This document shows, piece after piece, positions 10,461 through 20,242 of a DNA stretch of 64,000 nucleotides. A program made the translations under genes and the position numbers. The DNA lies in assembly GCF_033954835.1 (NCBI RefSeq), contig NZ_CP121471.1, positions 2,722,501 to 2,786,500 on the forward strand, read 5' to 3'. This DNA comes from Thiorhodovibrio frisius. Lineage in GTDB: Bacteria; Pseudomonadota; Gammaproteobacteria; Chromatiales; Chromatiaceae. Below the pieces are notes generated by a model, which worked only from the letters and a program-made list of their open reading frames with translations, was not told the origin of the DNA and ran no database searches. How positions within the stretch are numbered: position 1 is the stretch's first letter; the number at the start of each line of letters is the position of its first letter.

Positions 10461-11477
10461 TCACTTATTACCTTTCGTCCCGCGCGCCAGCCCGTCGGCG
10501 ATGCGCGCGAGCATGGTCCAGGGGTCGCCGTCGCCACGGCCTTTGATGGCGAGATCCACGGCTGCGCATTCGAGCAATAGCTGCCACAGGCCAGAAATCG
10601 AATAGCGTTCCACGGCCTGCATCACCCCAGCGCGGCGGGACTCCCATACCTGATGGGTTTGAAAGACCGCGTTCAGGTCGGCGCGCGCGCGGCGCGCAAA
10701 AGCCACTGCGGCCAGCATGCGCAGTTCACGCGCCAGCACCCAGAGCACCAAGGGTTCGGCTGTGCCTTCGCCCGCCAACCCATGAATGATGCGCTGGGTG
10801 CGCGCGCGATCTCCGGCCAGAGCGGCGCCGGTCAGATCGAACAAATCATAGCGCGCGCTATCGGCCACGGCAGCGCGCATCACCTCGGGGTCGATGGGGC
10901 CGGGTTCGAGCAGCAACGCGAGCTTGCTGACTTCTTGATCGGCGGCAAGCAGATTGCCTTCGACCCGCTCGGCAAGCAAGGCGGCCACCTCGGGCGTGGG
11001 CAGAAAGCCTTTGGCGCGCAGACGCTGATCCAGCCATTTTACCAGCGCCGGCCCCTGCAGCCGTCGCACTTCGATGATGACGCCGACCTGCTCAAGCTTT
11101 TGCGCCCACTTGGTTTTCAGATCCTTCCATCCCAACGCCGGGGCCTGAATCAGCAGCAGCACGTCCTGGCTGGGCTTGTCGCAATAGGCACGGATGGCGT
11201 CGGCGCCCTCGCGGCCAAGCTTGTCGCCAACGCGCAACTCGATCAGGCGCTGATCGGCGAACAGGGACAGATTGCCAGCCTCGGCGGCTAGCGAAGACCA
11301 GTCGAAGTCTTTGGTTTGCTCCAGCACCTGACGTTCGCTGAAGCCCTTTTCACGCGCGCGGGCGCGGATGGCATCCACTACCTCCTTGAACTGCAATGGC
11401 TCTTCGCCACAGACTAGATAGACAGGCGCCAAGCCCTTGCGCAGGTTGCCTTCAAGTTGGTCCGGGCGGAACTTCAT
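10461..11477 (-). CDS. holA: DNA polymerase III, delta subunit
   Basis: A clamp-loader subunit that opens the beta clamp. The 338 residues begin MKFRPDQLEGNLRKGLAPVYLVCGEEPLQ, cited here only in part as the family opening LAPVYLVCGEEP. The N-terminal AAA-like domain, with the LFADQRLIELRV strand, is followed by the helical C-terminal collar domain. As is normal for delta, there is no functional Walker A motif. Its ATG overlaps the lptE stop by 4 bases, so it is translated coupled to lptE, as in E. coli. Confidence 0.95.
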   Translation of the reverse strand: MKFRPDQLEGNLRKGLAPVYLVCGEEPLQFKEVVDAIRARAREKGFSERQVLEQTKDFDWSSLAAEAGNLSLFADQRLIELRVGDKLGREGADAIRAYCDKPSQDVLLLIQAPALGWKDLKTKWAQKLEQVGVIIEVRRLQGPALVKWLDQRLRAKGFLPTPEVAALLAERVEGNLLAADQEVSKLALLLEPGPIDPEVMRAAVADSARYDLFDLTGAALAGDRARTQRIIHGLAGEGTAEPLVLWVLARELRMLAAVAFARRARADLNAVFQTHQVWESRRAGVMQAVERYSISGLWQLLLECAAVDLAIKGRGDGDPWTMLARIADGLARGTKGNK

Positions 11478-12019
11478 GGGGCTTTCGGGGTTAAAGCGGC
11501 GCGAACCCGCAACAGAACGCGTTCGGCAACATCGGAGACCAGGTCCTGATAAATGATCTCCGACTCAAGCTGCTTGCCGAGCACCGCCACATCCGGGTTG
11601 TCGTCAAAGGTGCGCGCCGCGCTCATCGATTGCGGCGGCAGCAGTACCTGGCCCTGTGCGCCCAGGGCATCGAAGGTGACGGTATAGACCTGCTCATAGG
11701 CCAGCGCTTTGCCGCTGCTATCCACTGCAACGACGCGCGAGCTGCGCTGCTGCCCAAGCACGCGCACGATCAAGCCCGCCTGCGCGGCCACCTGCGTCAT
11801 ACTCAGGCCACCGCCCTGGAGCCGCTCTTCCATCGCCGTTCCGACCGGACCGCCGGACTGAATAAACACCGGACTGTACTCACTGGGGATATCCAGGGCA
11901 CCGCGCAACTGAAAACCGCAGCCGCTGATCAGCAGCAGCGTGATGATCAGACTCAGGGTCAATCCACCGCCCCCGCTCGTCGGTATTCCGCTGGTCCGCA
12001 TCCTTTTGATCCGCATCAT
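11474..12019 (-). CDS. lptE: LPS-assembly lipoprotein LptE
   Basis: The outer-membrane lipoprotein that plugs LptD and delivers lipopolysaccharide to the cell surface. Of its 181 residues the first 33 are a basic/hydrophobic signal peptide ending in the lipobox LISGCGF, so Cys34 would be the lipidated residue. GFQLRGALDIP directly after the cysteine is the conserved LptE opening. Two adjacent ATGs occur at the start, preceded by a strong GGAGGAG. It sits between leuS and holA, the E. coli order. Confidence 0.93.
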   Translation of the reverse strand: MMRIKRMRTSGIPTSGGGGLTLSLIITLLLISGCGFQLRGALDIPSEYSPVFIQSGGPVGTAMEERLQGGGLSMTQVAAQAGLIVRVLGQQRSSRVVAVDSSGKALAYEQVYTVTFDALGAQGQVLLPPQSMSAARTFDDNPDVAVLGKQLESEIIYQDLVSDVAERVLLRVRAALTPKAP

Positions 12020-12040
12020 CCGCCACTCCTCCAGATCGCG

Positions 12041-14626
12041 TTAACCCACCACCAGATTGACCAGCTTTGCCGGCACCAGAATGACCTTGCGCAGGGTCTT
12101 GTCCTCAAGGTGCCGGGCGACGTTCTCATTCCCCAGGGCCGTGGCCTCGATCTCATCGCGCGTAGCTGCCGCCGGCACCTGGATCTTGCCGCGTACCTTG
12201 CCGTTGACCTGCACGACATATTCGATGCTGTCCTGCTCCAGCGCCGCCTCGTCCACCGCCGGCCAGCCGGCCTGCAAGATATCTTCGCCGAAGCCCAGCT
12301 CGCGCCACAGATGATGGCTGACGTGGGGCGCGATGGGTGCGAGCAGACGCAGCACCAGAGTGAGTCCCTCACGCAAGAGCGCCTGGGCCTCGGGTGTGTC
12401 CACCGATAGTTTGTGCAGCACATTCACAATGGTCATGCAGCCCGAAACCACGGTGTTGAACTGCTGGCGTTCGTAGTCGAACAGTGCCTTCTTGAGCGCC
12501 AGATGCAACTCGCGACGGGCGTCGGCGAGCGGCTTGTCGAGATCAGCCAGCGCAGCCGTATCGGGTGATTGCGCGCGCACTAACTCGGCCTGGGTCGCCG
12601 CGAGATGCCATAGTCGCTTGAGAAAACGCGCGGCACCCTCGACACCCTCGTCGTTCCACTCCAGCGACTGATCCGGCGGTGCGGTGAACATGGTGTAGAG
12701 GCGCACGGTATCCGCCCCGTAGCGATCAATCAGCTGCTCGGGATCAACGCCATTATTCTTGGACTTAGACATCTTCTCGATGCCGCCGAAAAACACCGGC
12801 TCGCCGTCGGCCTCCAGCACTGCGCCCACCACCTGGCCTTTGTCATCGCGGTTAACCTTGACCTCGGTGGAATTGAACCACTGCTTGCGCCCGTCGGCAT
12901 CCTCGCGATACCAGGTCTCAGCCACCACCATGCCCTGGGTCAGCAACTGCGCGAAAGGCTCGTCGCAGTCAACCAGGCCCTCGTCGCGCATCAGTTTATG
13001 GAAGAAGCGCGCATAGAGCAGATGCAGCACCGCATGCTCAATGCCGCCGACGTATTGATCGACCGGTAGCCAGTAATTGGCCCGCTCATCAAGCATGGCG
13101 CTGTCGCAATCGGCCGAGCAGTAGCGCGCGTAATACCAGCTTGATTCGACGAAGGTATCGAAGGTATCGGTCTCGCGGGTCTCGCCGTTTGGCAACTCAA
13201 AAAACGCAGGCATCTTTTTCAGTGGCGAGCCCGAGCCATCGACTACCACATCCTCGGGCAACCGCACTGGCAAATTGGTCTCAACGCGCACGCTGCCATC
13301 GGCCCCGCGCAGCACCGGCAATGGACAGCCCCAGTAGCGCTGACGCGAGACGCCCCAATCGCGCAGACGGAAGTTAATTCGCTTCTCGCCCCGGCCGCGC
13401 TCAGCAAGCCAGTCAGCGATTGCTTCAATGGCATCGTCCGAGGCCAGCCCATCGAAGGGGCCGGAATCGCTCAGAATGCCTTTCTCGATATAAGCGGCCT
13501 TGTCGATACCGCAGGGCGCGCCATCGACCGGGATGATGACCTGCTTTTTCGGGATGCCATAGCGCTCGGCAAACTCCCAGTCGCGTTGATCATGCCCGGG
13601 CACCGCCATAACCGCGCCGGTGCCATAGCCCATGAGGACGAAGTTGGCCGCATAAATCGGCACTGGCTCGCCACTCACCGGGTGCAGCGCATTGAGCCCA
13701 AGCGGGTGGCCCTTCTTCTCCATGGTCTCGATCTCGGCCTCGGAAATACCGCCCTGGCGGCATTCCTCGATAAAGGCCGCCAGCCCGGCATCCTGCTCGG
13801 CCATGCGCCGCGCCAGCGGATGCTCGGCCGCGACTGCAACGTAGGTCACACCCATCAAGGTATCGGCGCGGGTAGTGTAGATGCCCAAAGTTTCCTCGGG
13901 CGCCTCATCCGAATTCTGAATACCGAAGGTCATCGCCACGCCTTCAGAGCGCCCGATCCAGTTGCGCTGCATGGTGCGCACCTGCTCGGGCCAGCCGTCC
14001 AGCCCGTCGAGGGCATCAAGCAACTCCTGGGCATAGTCGGTAATGCGCACTGACCATTGCTCAATCTCGCGCTTCTCGACCGGGGCACCCGAGCGCCAGC
14101 CGCGCCCGTCGATGACTTGCTCATTCGCCAGCACGGTTTGATCGACCGGGTCCCAGTTGACCATGGCGGTCGCGCGATAGGCCAGCCCCTTGTCAACCAA
14201 GCGCGTAAAAAGCCACTGCTCCCAGCGATAATAATCCGGATCACAGGTCGCCAGTTCGCGCGTCCAGTCGTAGCCAAAGCCGAGCTGCTTGAGCTGGGCT
14301 TTCATATACTCGACATTGGTGCGCGTCCATTGCGAGGGCGGAATGCCATGCTTAATGGCTGCGTTTTCCGCCGGCAGACCGAAGGCATCCCAACCCATGG
14401 GCTGGAGCACATTTTTGCCAAGCATGCGTTGGTAGCGCGAAATCACGTCTCCGATGGTGTAATTTCGCACATGCCCCATGTGCAAGCGCCCGCTTGGGTA
14501 CGGAAACATGGACAGGCAGTAGAACTTCTCGCGCGCCGGGTCCTCAATCGCGCGAAAAGACTGGTTGGCATCCCAAAACGCCTGGGCCTCGGCCTCAATG
14601 GCCTGGGGATCATAATCGCTGTGCAT
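12041..14626 (-). CDS. leuS: Leucyl-tRNA synthetase
   Basis: Charges tRNA-Leu. The 861-residue class I synthetase has its HIGH motif as HMGH in [13 protein letters not shown], a CP1 editing domain with the [14 protein letters not shown] threonine-rich site, and KMSKS in [14 protein letters not shown]. The C-terminal anticodon-binding and LeuRS-specific domains end the chain. The start was taken at [11 protein letters not shown], which matches the family and a length of about 860; the frame stays open for 51 codons further upstream, but that stretch runs into the divergent intergenic region and is not conserved-looking. Confidence 0.97.
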   Translation of the reverse strand: MHSDYDPQAIEAEAQAFWDANQSFRAIEDPAREKFYCLSMFPYPSGRLHMGHVRNYTIGDVISRYQRMLGKNVLQPMGWDAFGLPAENAAIKHGIPPSQWTRTNVEYMKAQLKQLGFGYDWTRELATCDPDYYRWEQWLFTRLVDKGLAYRATAMVNWDPVDQTVLANEQVIDGRGWRSGAPVEKREIEQWSVRITDYAQELLDALDGLDGWPEQVRTMQRNWIGRSEGVAMTFGIQNSDEAPEETLGIYTTRADTLMGVTYVAVAAEHPLARRMAEQDAGLAAFIEECRQGGISEAEIETMEKKGHPLGLNALHPVSGEPVPIYAANFVLMGYGTGAVMAVPGHDQRDWEFAERYGIPKKQVIIPVDGAPCGIDKAAYIEKGILSDSGPFDGLASDDAIEAIADWLAERGRGEKRINFRLRDWGVSRQRYWGCPLPVLRGADGSVRVETNLPVRLPEDVVVDGSGSPLKKMPAFFELPNGETRETDTFDTFVESSWYYARYCSADCDSAMLDERANYWLPVDQYVGGIEHAVLHLLYARFFHKLMRDEGLVDCDEPFAQLLTQGMVVAETWYREDADGRKQWFNSTEVKVNRDDKGQVVGAVLEADGEPVFFGGIEKMSKSKNNGVDPEQLIDRYGADTVRLYTMFTAPPDQSLEWNDEGVEGAARFLKRLWHLAATQAELVRAQSPDTAALADLDKPLADARRELHLALKKALFDYERQQFNTVVSGCMTIVNVLHKLSVDTPEAQALLREGLTLVLRLLAPIAPHVSHHLWRELGFGEDILQAGWPAVDEAALEQDSIEYVVQVNGKVRGKIQVPAAATRDEIEATALGNENVARHLEDKTLRKVILVPAKLVNLVVG

Positions 14627-14743
14627 AAACTGGCCGATGATGGAGCAACGCGAGCAAAACTCGCCTAAGATTGAAAAGACCGCAAAGGATAACGCAAAAC
14701 CTTCACCAGCCGCGCGAGCGCGCGCTTTCTTAAGGAGCCCCCC

Positions 14744-15292
14744 ATGTCCGATCACCCCTCCGACCGCCCCGACCAGCACAAGCCCGAAACCGTCGATCGC
14801 CTGGTCGATGCCTATGAACGCATGCTCGAGCGCACCCGCGAGCGCCTTGATGCCGCCGAGGATTCAACGCCCAAGCTGCGCGATTGGCTGGGAAAAGCCC
14901 GCGACCACATGGTCGAACTCGGCGAACTGACGCGCGAGGAAGCCAACCGCGTCGCCGAATACATCGAGCGCGACATTGAAGATGCCGCCAACTATCTGGT
15001 CGACACCGGTGAGGAGATGAAAACCTGGTGGCGTTTTGATCTTGAACTGATCGAAGATCGCCTGCTCGACGCCTTCACCAGCGTGGCGGATCAAACCAGC
15101 CTGCAACTGCAAGCCTGGGCCGAACGCGCCGAGCAGGCCCGTGGCGAGCGGCGTTACAAGAGCGGCGAGATTACCGGCCCAGGAACCCTGGTGTGCGCCA
15201 ACTGCGGCGCCCGAGCGCATTTTCCGCGTGCGACCCGGATTTTGGACTGCGCGGAATGTGGCGGTTCAGAATTTCGCCGCGAGCCGTCTTAA
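14744..15292 (+). CDS. YbeL-type zinc-ribbon protein (DUF1451)
   Basis: A 182-residue soluble protein. The first 135 residues are strongly charged and helical, probably coiled coil. The C-terminus is a treble zinc ribbon with CANCG and CAECGG pairs. This matches the DUF1451 / YbeL family of unknown function, and E. coli ybeL is also found near leuS, which supports the call. A good Shine-Dalgarno AAGGAG precedes the ATG. It is divergent from leuS over about 117 bases, which must hold both promoters. Confidence 0.88.
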   Translation: MSDHPSDRPDQHKPETVDRLVDAYERMLERTRERLDAAEDSTPKLRDWLGKARDHMVELGELTREEANRVAEYIERDIEDAANYLVDTGEEMKTWWRFDLELIEDRLLDAFTSVADQTSLQLQAWAERAEQARGERRYKSGEITGPGTLVCANCGARAHFPRATRILDCAECGGSEFRREPS

Positions 15293-15367
15293 GCACTCGC
15301 CTGACGCGCCAGCTTTCACTCCAACGCCGGTTCCAATTTAGGCCCAAACGCAGGAAAACCCTCTTTC

Positions 15368-18300
15368 ATGGCTGATTCCAACGCCGACAATGCGGTCACT
15401 GCGCCCAAATATCGCGAGTACTGGGCCTTTATCAGCTACTCCCACCGCGACAAGGTCTGGGCGGACTGGCTGCACCGGCGGCTCGAAACCTATCGGGTGC
15501 CGAAAAAGCTGATCGGCAGGCCGAACCGCACCGGCCAGGTGCCAAAACGGCTCTACCCAATCTTTCGCGATCGCGAGGAGCTGCCCACCTCGGCCAATCT
15601 CGGCTCGGTCATCAGCCAAGCGTTGGAGAATTCCCAGTATCTCGTAGTGATCTGCTCGCCGCGCTCGGCCGCCTCGCAGTGGGTGAATCAGGAAATTCTC
15701 GCCTTCAAGGCTCTGGGCAAGGCCGACCGGGTGCTCGCGCTCATTGTTGATGGCGAGCCAAATGCTAGCTCCAAGCCAGGCCAAGAGGAGCAGGAATGTT
15801 TTCCCGAGGCGCTGCGCTATGAACTGAATGCTGACGGCACCCTGTCGGGACAACCCGCTGAGCCTGTTGCCGGCGATGCCCGGCCCTTTGCCGATGGCAA
15901 GCGCAATGCCCTGTTCAAACTGCTCGCGGGTCTGCTCGGTGTCGACTACGCGATTTTGAACGACCGCGAGCACAAGCGCCGCCTGGTCCGCACGCTGGTT
16001 GGCGCCACTCTAGTCTTCAGCCTCGCCGCTGGCGCACTTGGCATCTGGGCTGTACAAGAGCAGCGCCGGCTACGCGACCTGCAAAGCGAGCATCAAAAAA
16101 CGCTCGAGCAGCGTGATCGCGCCCTGCGCAATCTAGCCGGCATCTATCTGCATCAAGCCGAACAGGCGCTGGAGCGCAACCAAAACGGCCCGGCGCTGCT
16201 GCGCCTGGCCGCTTCGCTCGACAGCTTCGACACCCTGGGCGCGCGCGTCGCTGCCGGCTTTGCCCTGCCCGGCTTGGTCCCCGAGTTGGCGCGTTGGCCG
16301 CTGCACGACTCCTCAGTTCAAGCAATGCGAGTTGTGGAGCATCAGGGAACACAACTGCTCGTCAGCGCTGCCATGAACGGCCCGCTGCAAGTGCTCCGTC
16401 TGCAGGATCTCGAGCCCATCGCCAACTTTGAGCCAGTGCCTTGGGTTTCAGCGTTAGCCTCAGATGCCCGTGGCCGGATCATCGCCGCAGGGTTGGACGG
16501 GGTGCGGCTGCTCGATCCCGCCACCGGCGAGAATCAACTATTGCCAGAGCTGAGTGCGCCGGGCGTCATGTATCGCCTATCGCCAGACGGCACTTTGGCG
16601 ACTGCACTCAACCCGACGCAAGGCATGATCCGCTTGTTATCAATCCCGGACGGCCGAGTTTTGGCCGAGCTAACACCAGAGCCGCTCGACTGGAAACCGA
16701 GCGGCGCGATGCGCTTTAGCGATGACGGCACAAAACTCGCAGCGGGGGGAACTGAAGGCGCCGTGCAGGTCTGGAGCACGGTCGTCGCAGAGGATGAGAC
16801 GAAGGACGATAGCGCTGGCGAGACAGGAGACGCGGTCGGAAACGACGCCGAGCAGACTCCCGGGACCAACACCAAACCAATCGCCCCTGTCGCCGTCTTC
16901 ACTGGTCTTGAAAGCACCGTCAGCGCCCTCGCCTTTTCCGCCGATGCAAACCTGCTGGCCGCCGGTGAGGGGCAGTTCCTCGGCGGGCCAGGCACAGTGG
17001 AGATTCTGGTCTGGAACCTCAATCACGATCCAGCCGCCCCAGTTTCCGCACCCTCACAGCCGCTTGCCCGGCTAAAAGGCCATGAGCAGCAAATCAACCA
17101 CCTAGCATTCTCCCAGGATGGACGCCTGCTCGCTTCCAGCTCAGACGCCGACAGCCAGATCCGACTGTGGGATGTCGAGGCATTCAACCCAGAACTCTTC
17201 GATAACCCGCGCTTTGAGTTTCAGCCCCTGGCGGTGCTTCCCCAGCTCACCCCTGTCACCGCCATGCAATTTGCCAGCGGCGGCGCCCTGCTGGTGCTTG
17301 GCGACAGCGCCGGATACGCCCGCCTGCTCGACACCGACAGCGTCATTGGCATGCGCCGACAAACCCCCGACCCCTTCAGCCTGAGCGCCGCCACGCCGGT
17401 CGCCGGCCGCCTCGCACTGCTTCAGCCCGGCGGACAGGTGCGGGTTTTCGAGATATCCCAGCAAGAGGCAAAACAACACGAGATCGCGCGTTTCAGCGTC
17501 GACCCCATGACCTCGGCACTGGCCATCAGCCAAGATGGCCGGGAAATCGCCTGGGCTGCCGGCGAGCGCCTTGTGATCAAACCAATGGTTGATCAGCCCA
17601 ATCACCAGCGGCCCGATGCCGAGCCAACAAATAACCAGGATGATCCAACAGACAGGCCAGAGGTCCAAGGCTTTGCCGTCCAGGGTCCGGTGCAGGCCCT
17701 GGCCTTTTCGCCTGATGCCAGACTTCTGGCCGTAGGCGGTCCCGGCCGCCTGAGTCTGCATGAGCGGTCATCCGGCAACCGGCTTGAGTACTGGGAACAC
17801 CCCGCCGGTGCGGCCGCCAACATGCAGGCGATCAGCTTCAGCCAGGATGGGCGCTTCCTCGCGCTCACAACCACGGCCGACCCCGCCGTGCTGAATACCG
17901 CAGACCTGACACCGCAGACAATCGACACCCAGGGTCAGGGTGTTTTCGCCCTCGCCTTTGTCCCTGCTGTTGATGGCAGCCCCGCCGTTCTGCTCGCCGC
18001 CTGCCAGGACGGTCTGGTGCGACGCTGGCGTCTCGACGACTGGCAAGCGCTTGAGCCACTGCGCGGCTTCGAGCAACTGGTCGCCACCCTGGCCGCGAGC
18101 GCTGACGGGCAACTCGTTGCCGCCACCTCAGGGCCAATGCTGCAACTCTGGAGCGCCGCCGATGGCAACCTGCTGCATCGCGAGCGCACCAACGGCATGG
18201 CGATTGACGCGCTGCATTTCCTGCGCGATGGCGCCACATTAAGCTGGAGCTCAAGCTACCTGAACACCCTTGCTGCCGCAGACCTCCAACGCGGCCCGCT

Positions 18301-18508
18301 GCCACCCCTGCTCGCGGATATCCATGCCAGACTGGACCTAGGGCTGCCATACCGACTTGATCAAAACGGCACACCAGTGGCGCGCAGCCCATCGGAGTTA
18401 GCGGACCAGCGCTTGCAGGCGATCATCCAAGGCGAGTTTCCCTGGCCGATTGAAAAAACAGGTCTGAGCGAAGCAGCCTTCCGGCGAGTAAAAACCCTGG
18501 TGCGCTAG
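15368..18508 (+). CDS. TIR domain - transmembrane - WD40-like repeat protein
   Basis: A 1046-residue protein. Residues about 17-150 form a bacterial TIR domain: YWAFISYSHRDKVWADWL, then YPIFRDREELP, and WVNQEILAFK, whose Glu is at the place of the TIR NADase glutamate. A single hydrophobic segment lies at about 213-231, followed by a charged coiled coil to about 260. The remainder, about 300-1020, is a beta-propeller region with many WD40-like units such as LAFSPDARLLAVGG, LAFSADANLLAAGE and ISFSQDGRFLAL. An acidic low-complexity insert lies around 475-505. Proteins of this build are thought to act in signalling or immunity; whether this one is an NADase is untested. It lies just upstream of a partner-switching operon on the same strand. 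Confidence 0.85.
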   Translation: MADSNADNAVTAPKYREYWAFISYSHRDKVWADWLHRRLETYRVPKKLIGRPNRTGQVPKRLYPIFRDREELPTSANLGSVISQALENSQYLVVICSPRSAASQWVNQEILAFKALGKADRVLALIVDGEPNASSKPGQEEQECFPEALRYELNADGTLSGQPAEPVAGDARPFADGKRNALFKLLAGLLGVDYAILNDREHKRRLVRTLVGATLVFSLAAGALGIWAVQEQRRLRDLQSEHQKTLEQRDRALRNLAGIYLHQAEQALERNQNGPALLRLAASLDSFDTLGARVAAGFALPGLVPELARWPLHDSSVQAMRVVEHQGTQLLVSAAMNGPLQVLRLQDLEPIANFEPVPWVSALASDARGRIIAAGLDGVRLLDPATGENQLLPELSAPGVMYRLSPDGTLATALNPTQGMIRLLSIPDGRVLAELTPEPLDWKPSGAMRFSDDGTKLAAGGTEGAVQVWSTVVAEDETKDDSAGETGDAVGNDAEQTPGTNTKPIAPVAVFTGLESTVSALAFSADANLLAAGEGQFLGGPGTVEILVWNLNHDPAAPVSAPSQPLARLKGHEQQINHLAFSQDGRLLASSSDADSQIRLWDVEAFNPELFDNPRFEFQPLAVLPQLTPVTAMQFASGGALLVLGDSAGYARLLDTDSVIGMRRQTPDPFSLSAATPVAGRLALLQPGGQVRVFEISQQEAKQHEIARFSVDPMTSALAISQDGREIAWAAGERLVIKPMVDQPNHQRPDAEPTNNQDDPTDRPEVQGFAVQGPVQALAFSPDARLLAVGGPGRLSLHERSSGNRLEYWEHPAGAAANMQAISFSQDGRFLALTTTADPAVLNTADLTPQTIDTQGQGVFALAFVPAVDGSPAVLLAACQDGLVRRWRLDDWQALEPLRGFEQLVATLAASADGQLVAATSGPMLQLWSAADGNLLHRERTNGMAIDALHFLRDGATLSWSSSYLNTLAAADLQRGPLPPLLADIHARLDLGLPYRLDQNGTPVARSPSELADQRLQAIIQGEFPWPIEKTGLSEAAFRRVKTLVR

Positions 18509-18605
18509 GAAACCATCAGTGCCAAAATACCGCCCCCCCGAAGAATGAACCCATGGGGTTCAAATTCATGCTCATGGTCCCGGCCATCCTGGAGCATGAA
18601 TCCCT

Positions 18606-18992
18606 GTGATGCCGAGTAACGGCCAACACCTCGACCGGAACACCAATTCGATGGATATTTTAGTTGAAAAACAGTCTGATGCACTTGTCTTTGTCATCAA
18701 GGGGCGGCTCGATGGAAGCACCGCCCCAAGGCTGCAAGAGCAGTTGATCAGCCAGCTTGCTGCCGCGCCCGTGGTTATCCTTGATTGTGCCGCGCTCGAT
18801 TACATCTCGAGTGCCGGACTGCGGGTACTGTTGCTGGCCACGAAAGAGTGCAAGAAAGCCAAGCGGCCATTTGGCATCTGCAATCTTCAAAATGAGGTTC
18901 AGGAGGTCTTCAAGATGAGTGGCTTCAGTTCCATCATCGGTATCTTTGACTCGCGCGAACAGGCGCTCGAGAAACTCGTGCCGCCTGCCTGA
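18606..18992 (+). CDS. STAS-domain anti-anti-sigma factor
   Basis: An anti-sigma-factor antagonist (SpoIIAA/RsbV type). The STAS domain begins at MDILVEKQSD and carries the phosphorylation-site region DYISSAGLRVLLLA, where a serine would be phosphorylated by an RsbW-like kinase. I give the GTG start at the distal end, which has GGAG upstream at 11 bases; an ATG follows directly, and an internal ATG 15 codons later would give a more typical 113-residue protein. It is the first gene of an operon with a binding protein, a SpoIIE phosphatase and an RsbW-like kinase, which together make a complete partner switch. A 97-base gap separates it from the TIR gene. Confidence 0.9.
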   Translation: MMPSNGQHLDRNTNSMDILVEKQSDALVFVIKGRLDGSTAPRLQEQLISQLAAAPVVILDCAALDYISSAGLRVLLLATKECKKAKRPFGICNLQNEVQEVFKMSGFSSIIGIFDSREQALEKLVPPA

Positions 18993-19012
18993 GCCGAGCC
19001 GTTAAACCCGTG

Positions 19013-20242
19013 ATGCTGAATCTGCGACCTTTGGTCCTTTGCGCGGCAATGCTCGCCTCGTCACTGGGGCTCGCCGAGTCGCCCCTGCCCGCAGCGGTGC
19101 CCGCACCGATACCAGCACCGCAGGACGGCGACAATCCACTGACGTCAGTGCGCATCGCCTTGCAATGGAGCCCGCAGAGCCAGTTCGCTGGTTTTTATCT
19201 GGCCCGAGAGCAGGGTTTTTACGCGGCGGCCGGGGCGGATGTGCGCTTTGTGCATACCAACGCCAACCGCTCATCGCTTGATTGGCTGCTACAGGGCGAT
19301 GCCGAGCTTGCCACTGCCTTTCTCGCCGATGCCATGGTGGCTGCCGCCAACGCCGACAGCCCTGATGATGACGCTGGCGATGCCCCTGGCGAACAAAGTG
19401 GCGATGCCACTAGAAATGACAGTGGCGATGACAGCAGCGATAACATGCCGGGACTCGCCCGTCCGGTGCTGATCGGCCAACTGGTGCAGCGGTCCAACCT
19501 GATGCTGTTGGCGTGGAAGGATCACGGCATCGAGCATCTTGAGGATCTCAACGGCCAGCGCATCAGCCTCTGGCCTGGGCCTTTCACGGCTGCTATTCAA
19601 GCCCTGCTGACAGGCCGCCAGATCACACCCGAACTGATCCCACAATACGGCACCGTGAATCTCTTCCTGCACGGTGGCGTCTCCGCCTGCGCTGCCATGG
19701 AATACAACGAATACCATCGCATCTGGCAGGCGGGTATCGATGAGGACCGCCTGACGGCCTTCCTGCTGCGTGATTTTGGATTCGATTTCCCCGAGGATGG
19801 GCTTTACGCCCGCTCCGACTGGCTTGAAGAGCACAGCGACTTGCCGCAGCGCTTGTGGCAGGCGACGCTTAAGGGCTGGGAATACGCGCGCACCCATCCG
19901 CAGCAGGCCATCGACCTAGTGATGGCCGAAGCTGAACGCGCCGGAGTCCCGTCAAACCGCCCCCATCAAGGCTGGATGCTTGATCATATTCTCGGGTCTA
20001 TCTTTGTTGAAAACGACAGCACCCTTGCTGCGACTGGCCAGCTCGCGCCCGGTGCCTATGCCGCCACAGCGCAAGCCCTGATTGCGGCTGGTCTGCTCAC
20101 CAAAGCCCCGCCCTTTGGCGTCTTCTGTCCTGGCTGTCGTTTGCAGGATGAAGGCCCACCCCCTGATCCATCCCCAGAGCCATCCCCAGGGCTACCCAGT
20201 GCGCCATCCAACGAGCCCCATCCAGTGAGTCCCCCGCAGTGA
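19013..20242 (+). CDS. NMT1/THI5-like periplasmic substrate-binding protein
   Basis: A 409-residue exported protein with a signal peptide (hydrophobic core about 8-21, ending near GLAES). The body follows the NMT1/THI5-like binding fold: VRIALQWSPQSQFAGFYLAREQGFY, of which QWSPQSQFAGFYLA is the hallmark, then the HLEDLNGQRISLWPG and AAMEYNEYHRIW regions. Two oddities: an Asp/Gly/Ser-rich insert of about 30 residues (about 115-147) within the fold, and a Pro/Ser-rich C-terminal tail after FCPGC. No ABC permease or ATPase gene is adjacent. It overlaps the phosphatase gene (GTGA), so it more likely acts as a sensor subunit for the downstream Cache-SpoIIE protein than as a transporter component. 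Confidence 0.82.
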   Translation: MLNLRPLVLCAAMLASSLGLAESPLPAAVPAPIPAPQDGDNPLTSVRIALQWSPQSQFAGFYLAREQGFYAAAGADVRFVHTNANRSSLDWLLQGDAELATAFLADAMVAAANADSPDDDAGDAPGEQSGDATRNDSGDDSSDNMPGLARPVLIGQLVQRSNLMLLAWKDHGIEHLEDLNGQRISLWPGPFTAAIQALLTGRQITPELIPQYGTVNLFLHGGVSACAAMEYNEYHRIWQAGIDEDRLTAFLLRDFGFDFPEDGLYARSDWLEEHSDLPQRLWQATLKGWEYARTHPQQAIDLVMAEAERAGVPSNRPHQGWMLDHILGSIFVENDSTLAATGQLAPGAYAATAQALIAAGLLTKAPPFGVFCPGCRLQDEGPPPDPSPEPSPGLPSAPSNEPHPVSPPQ

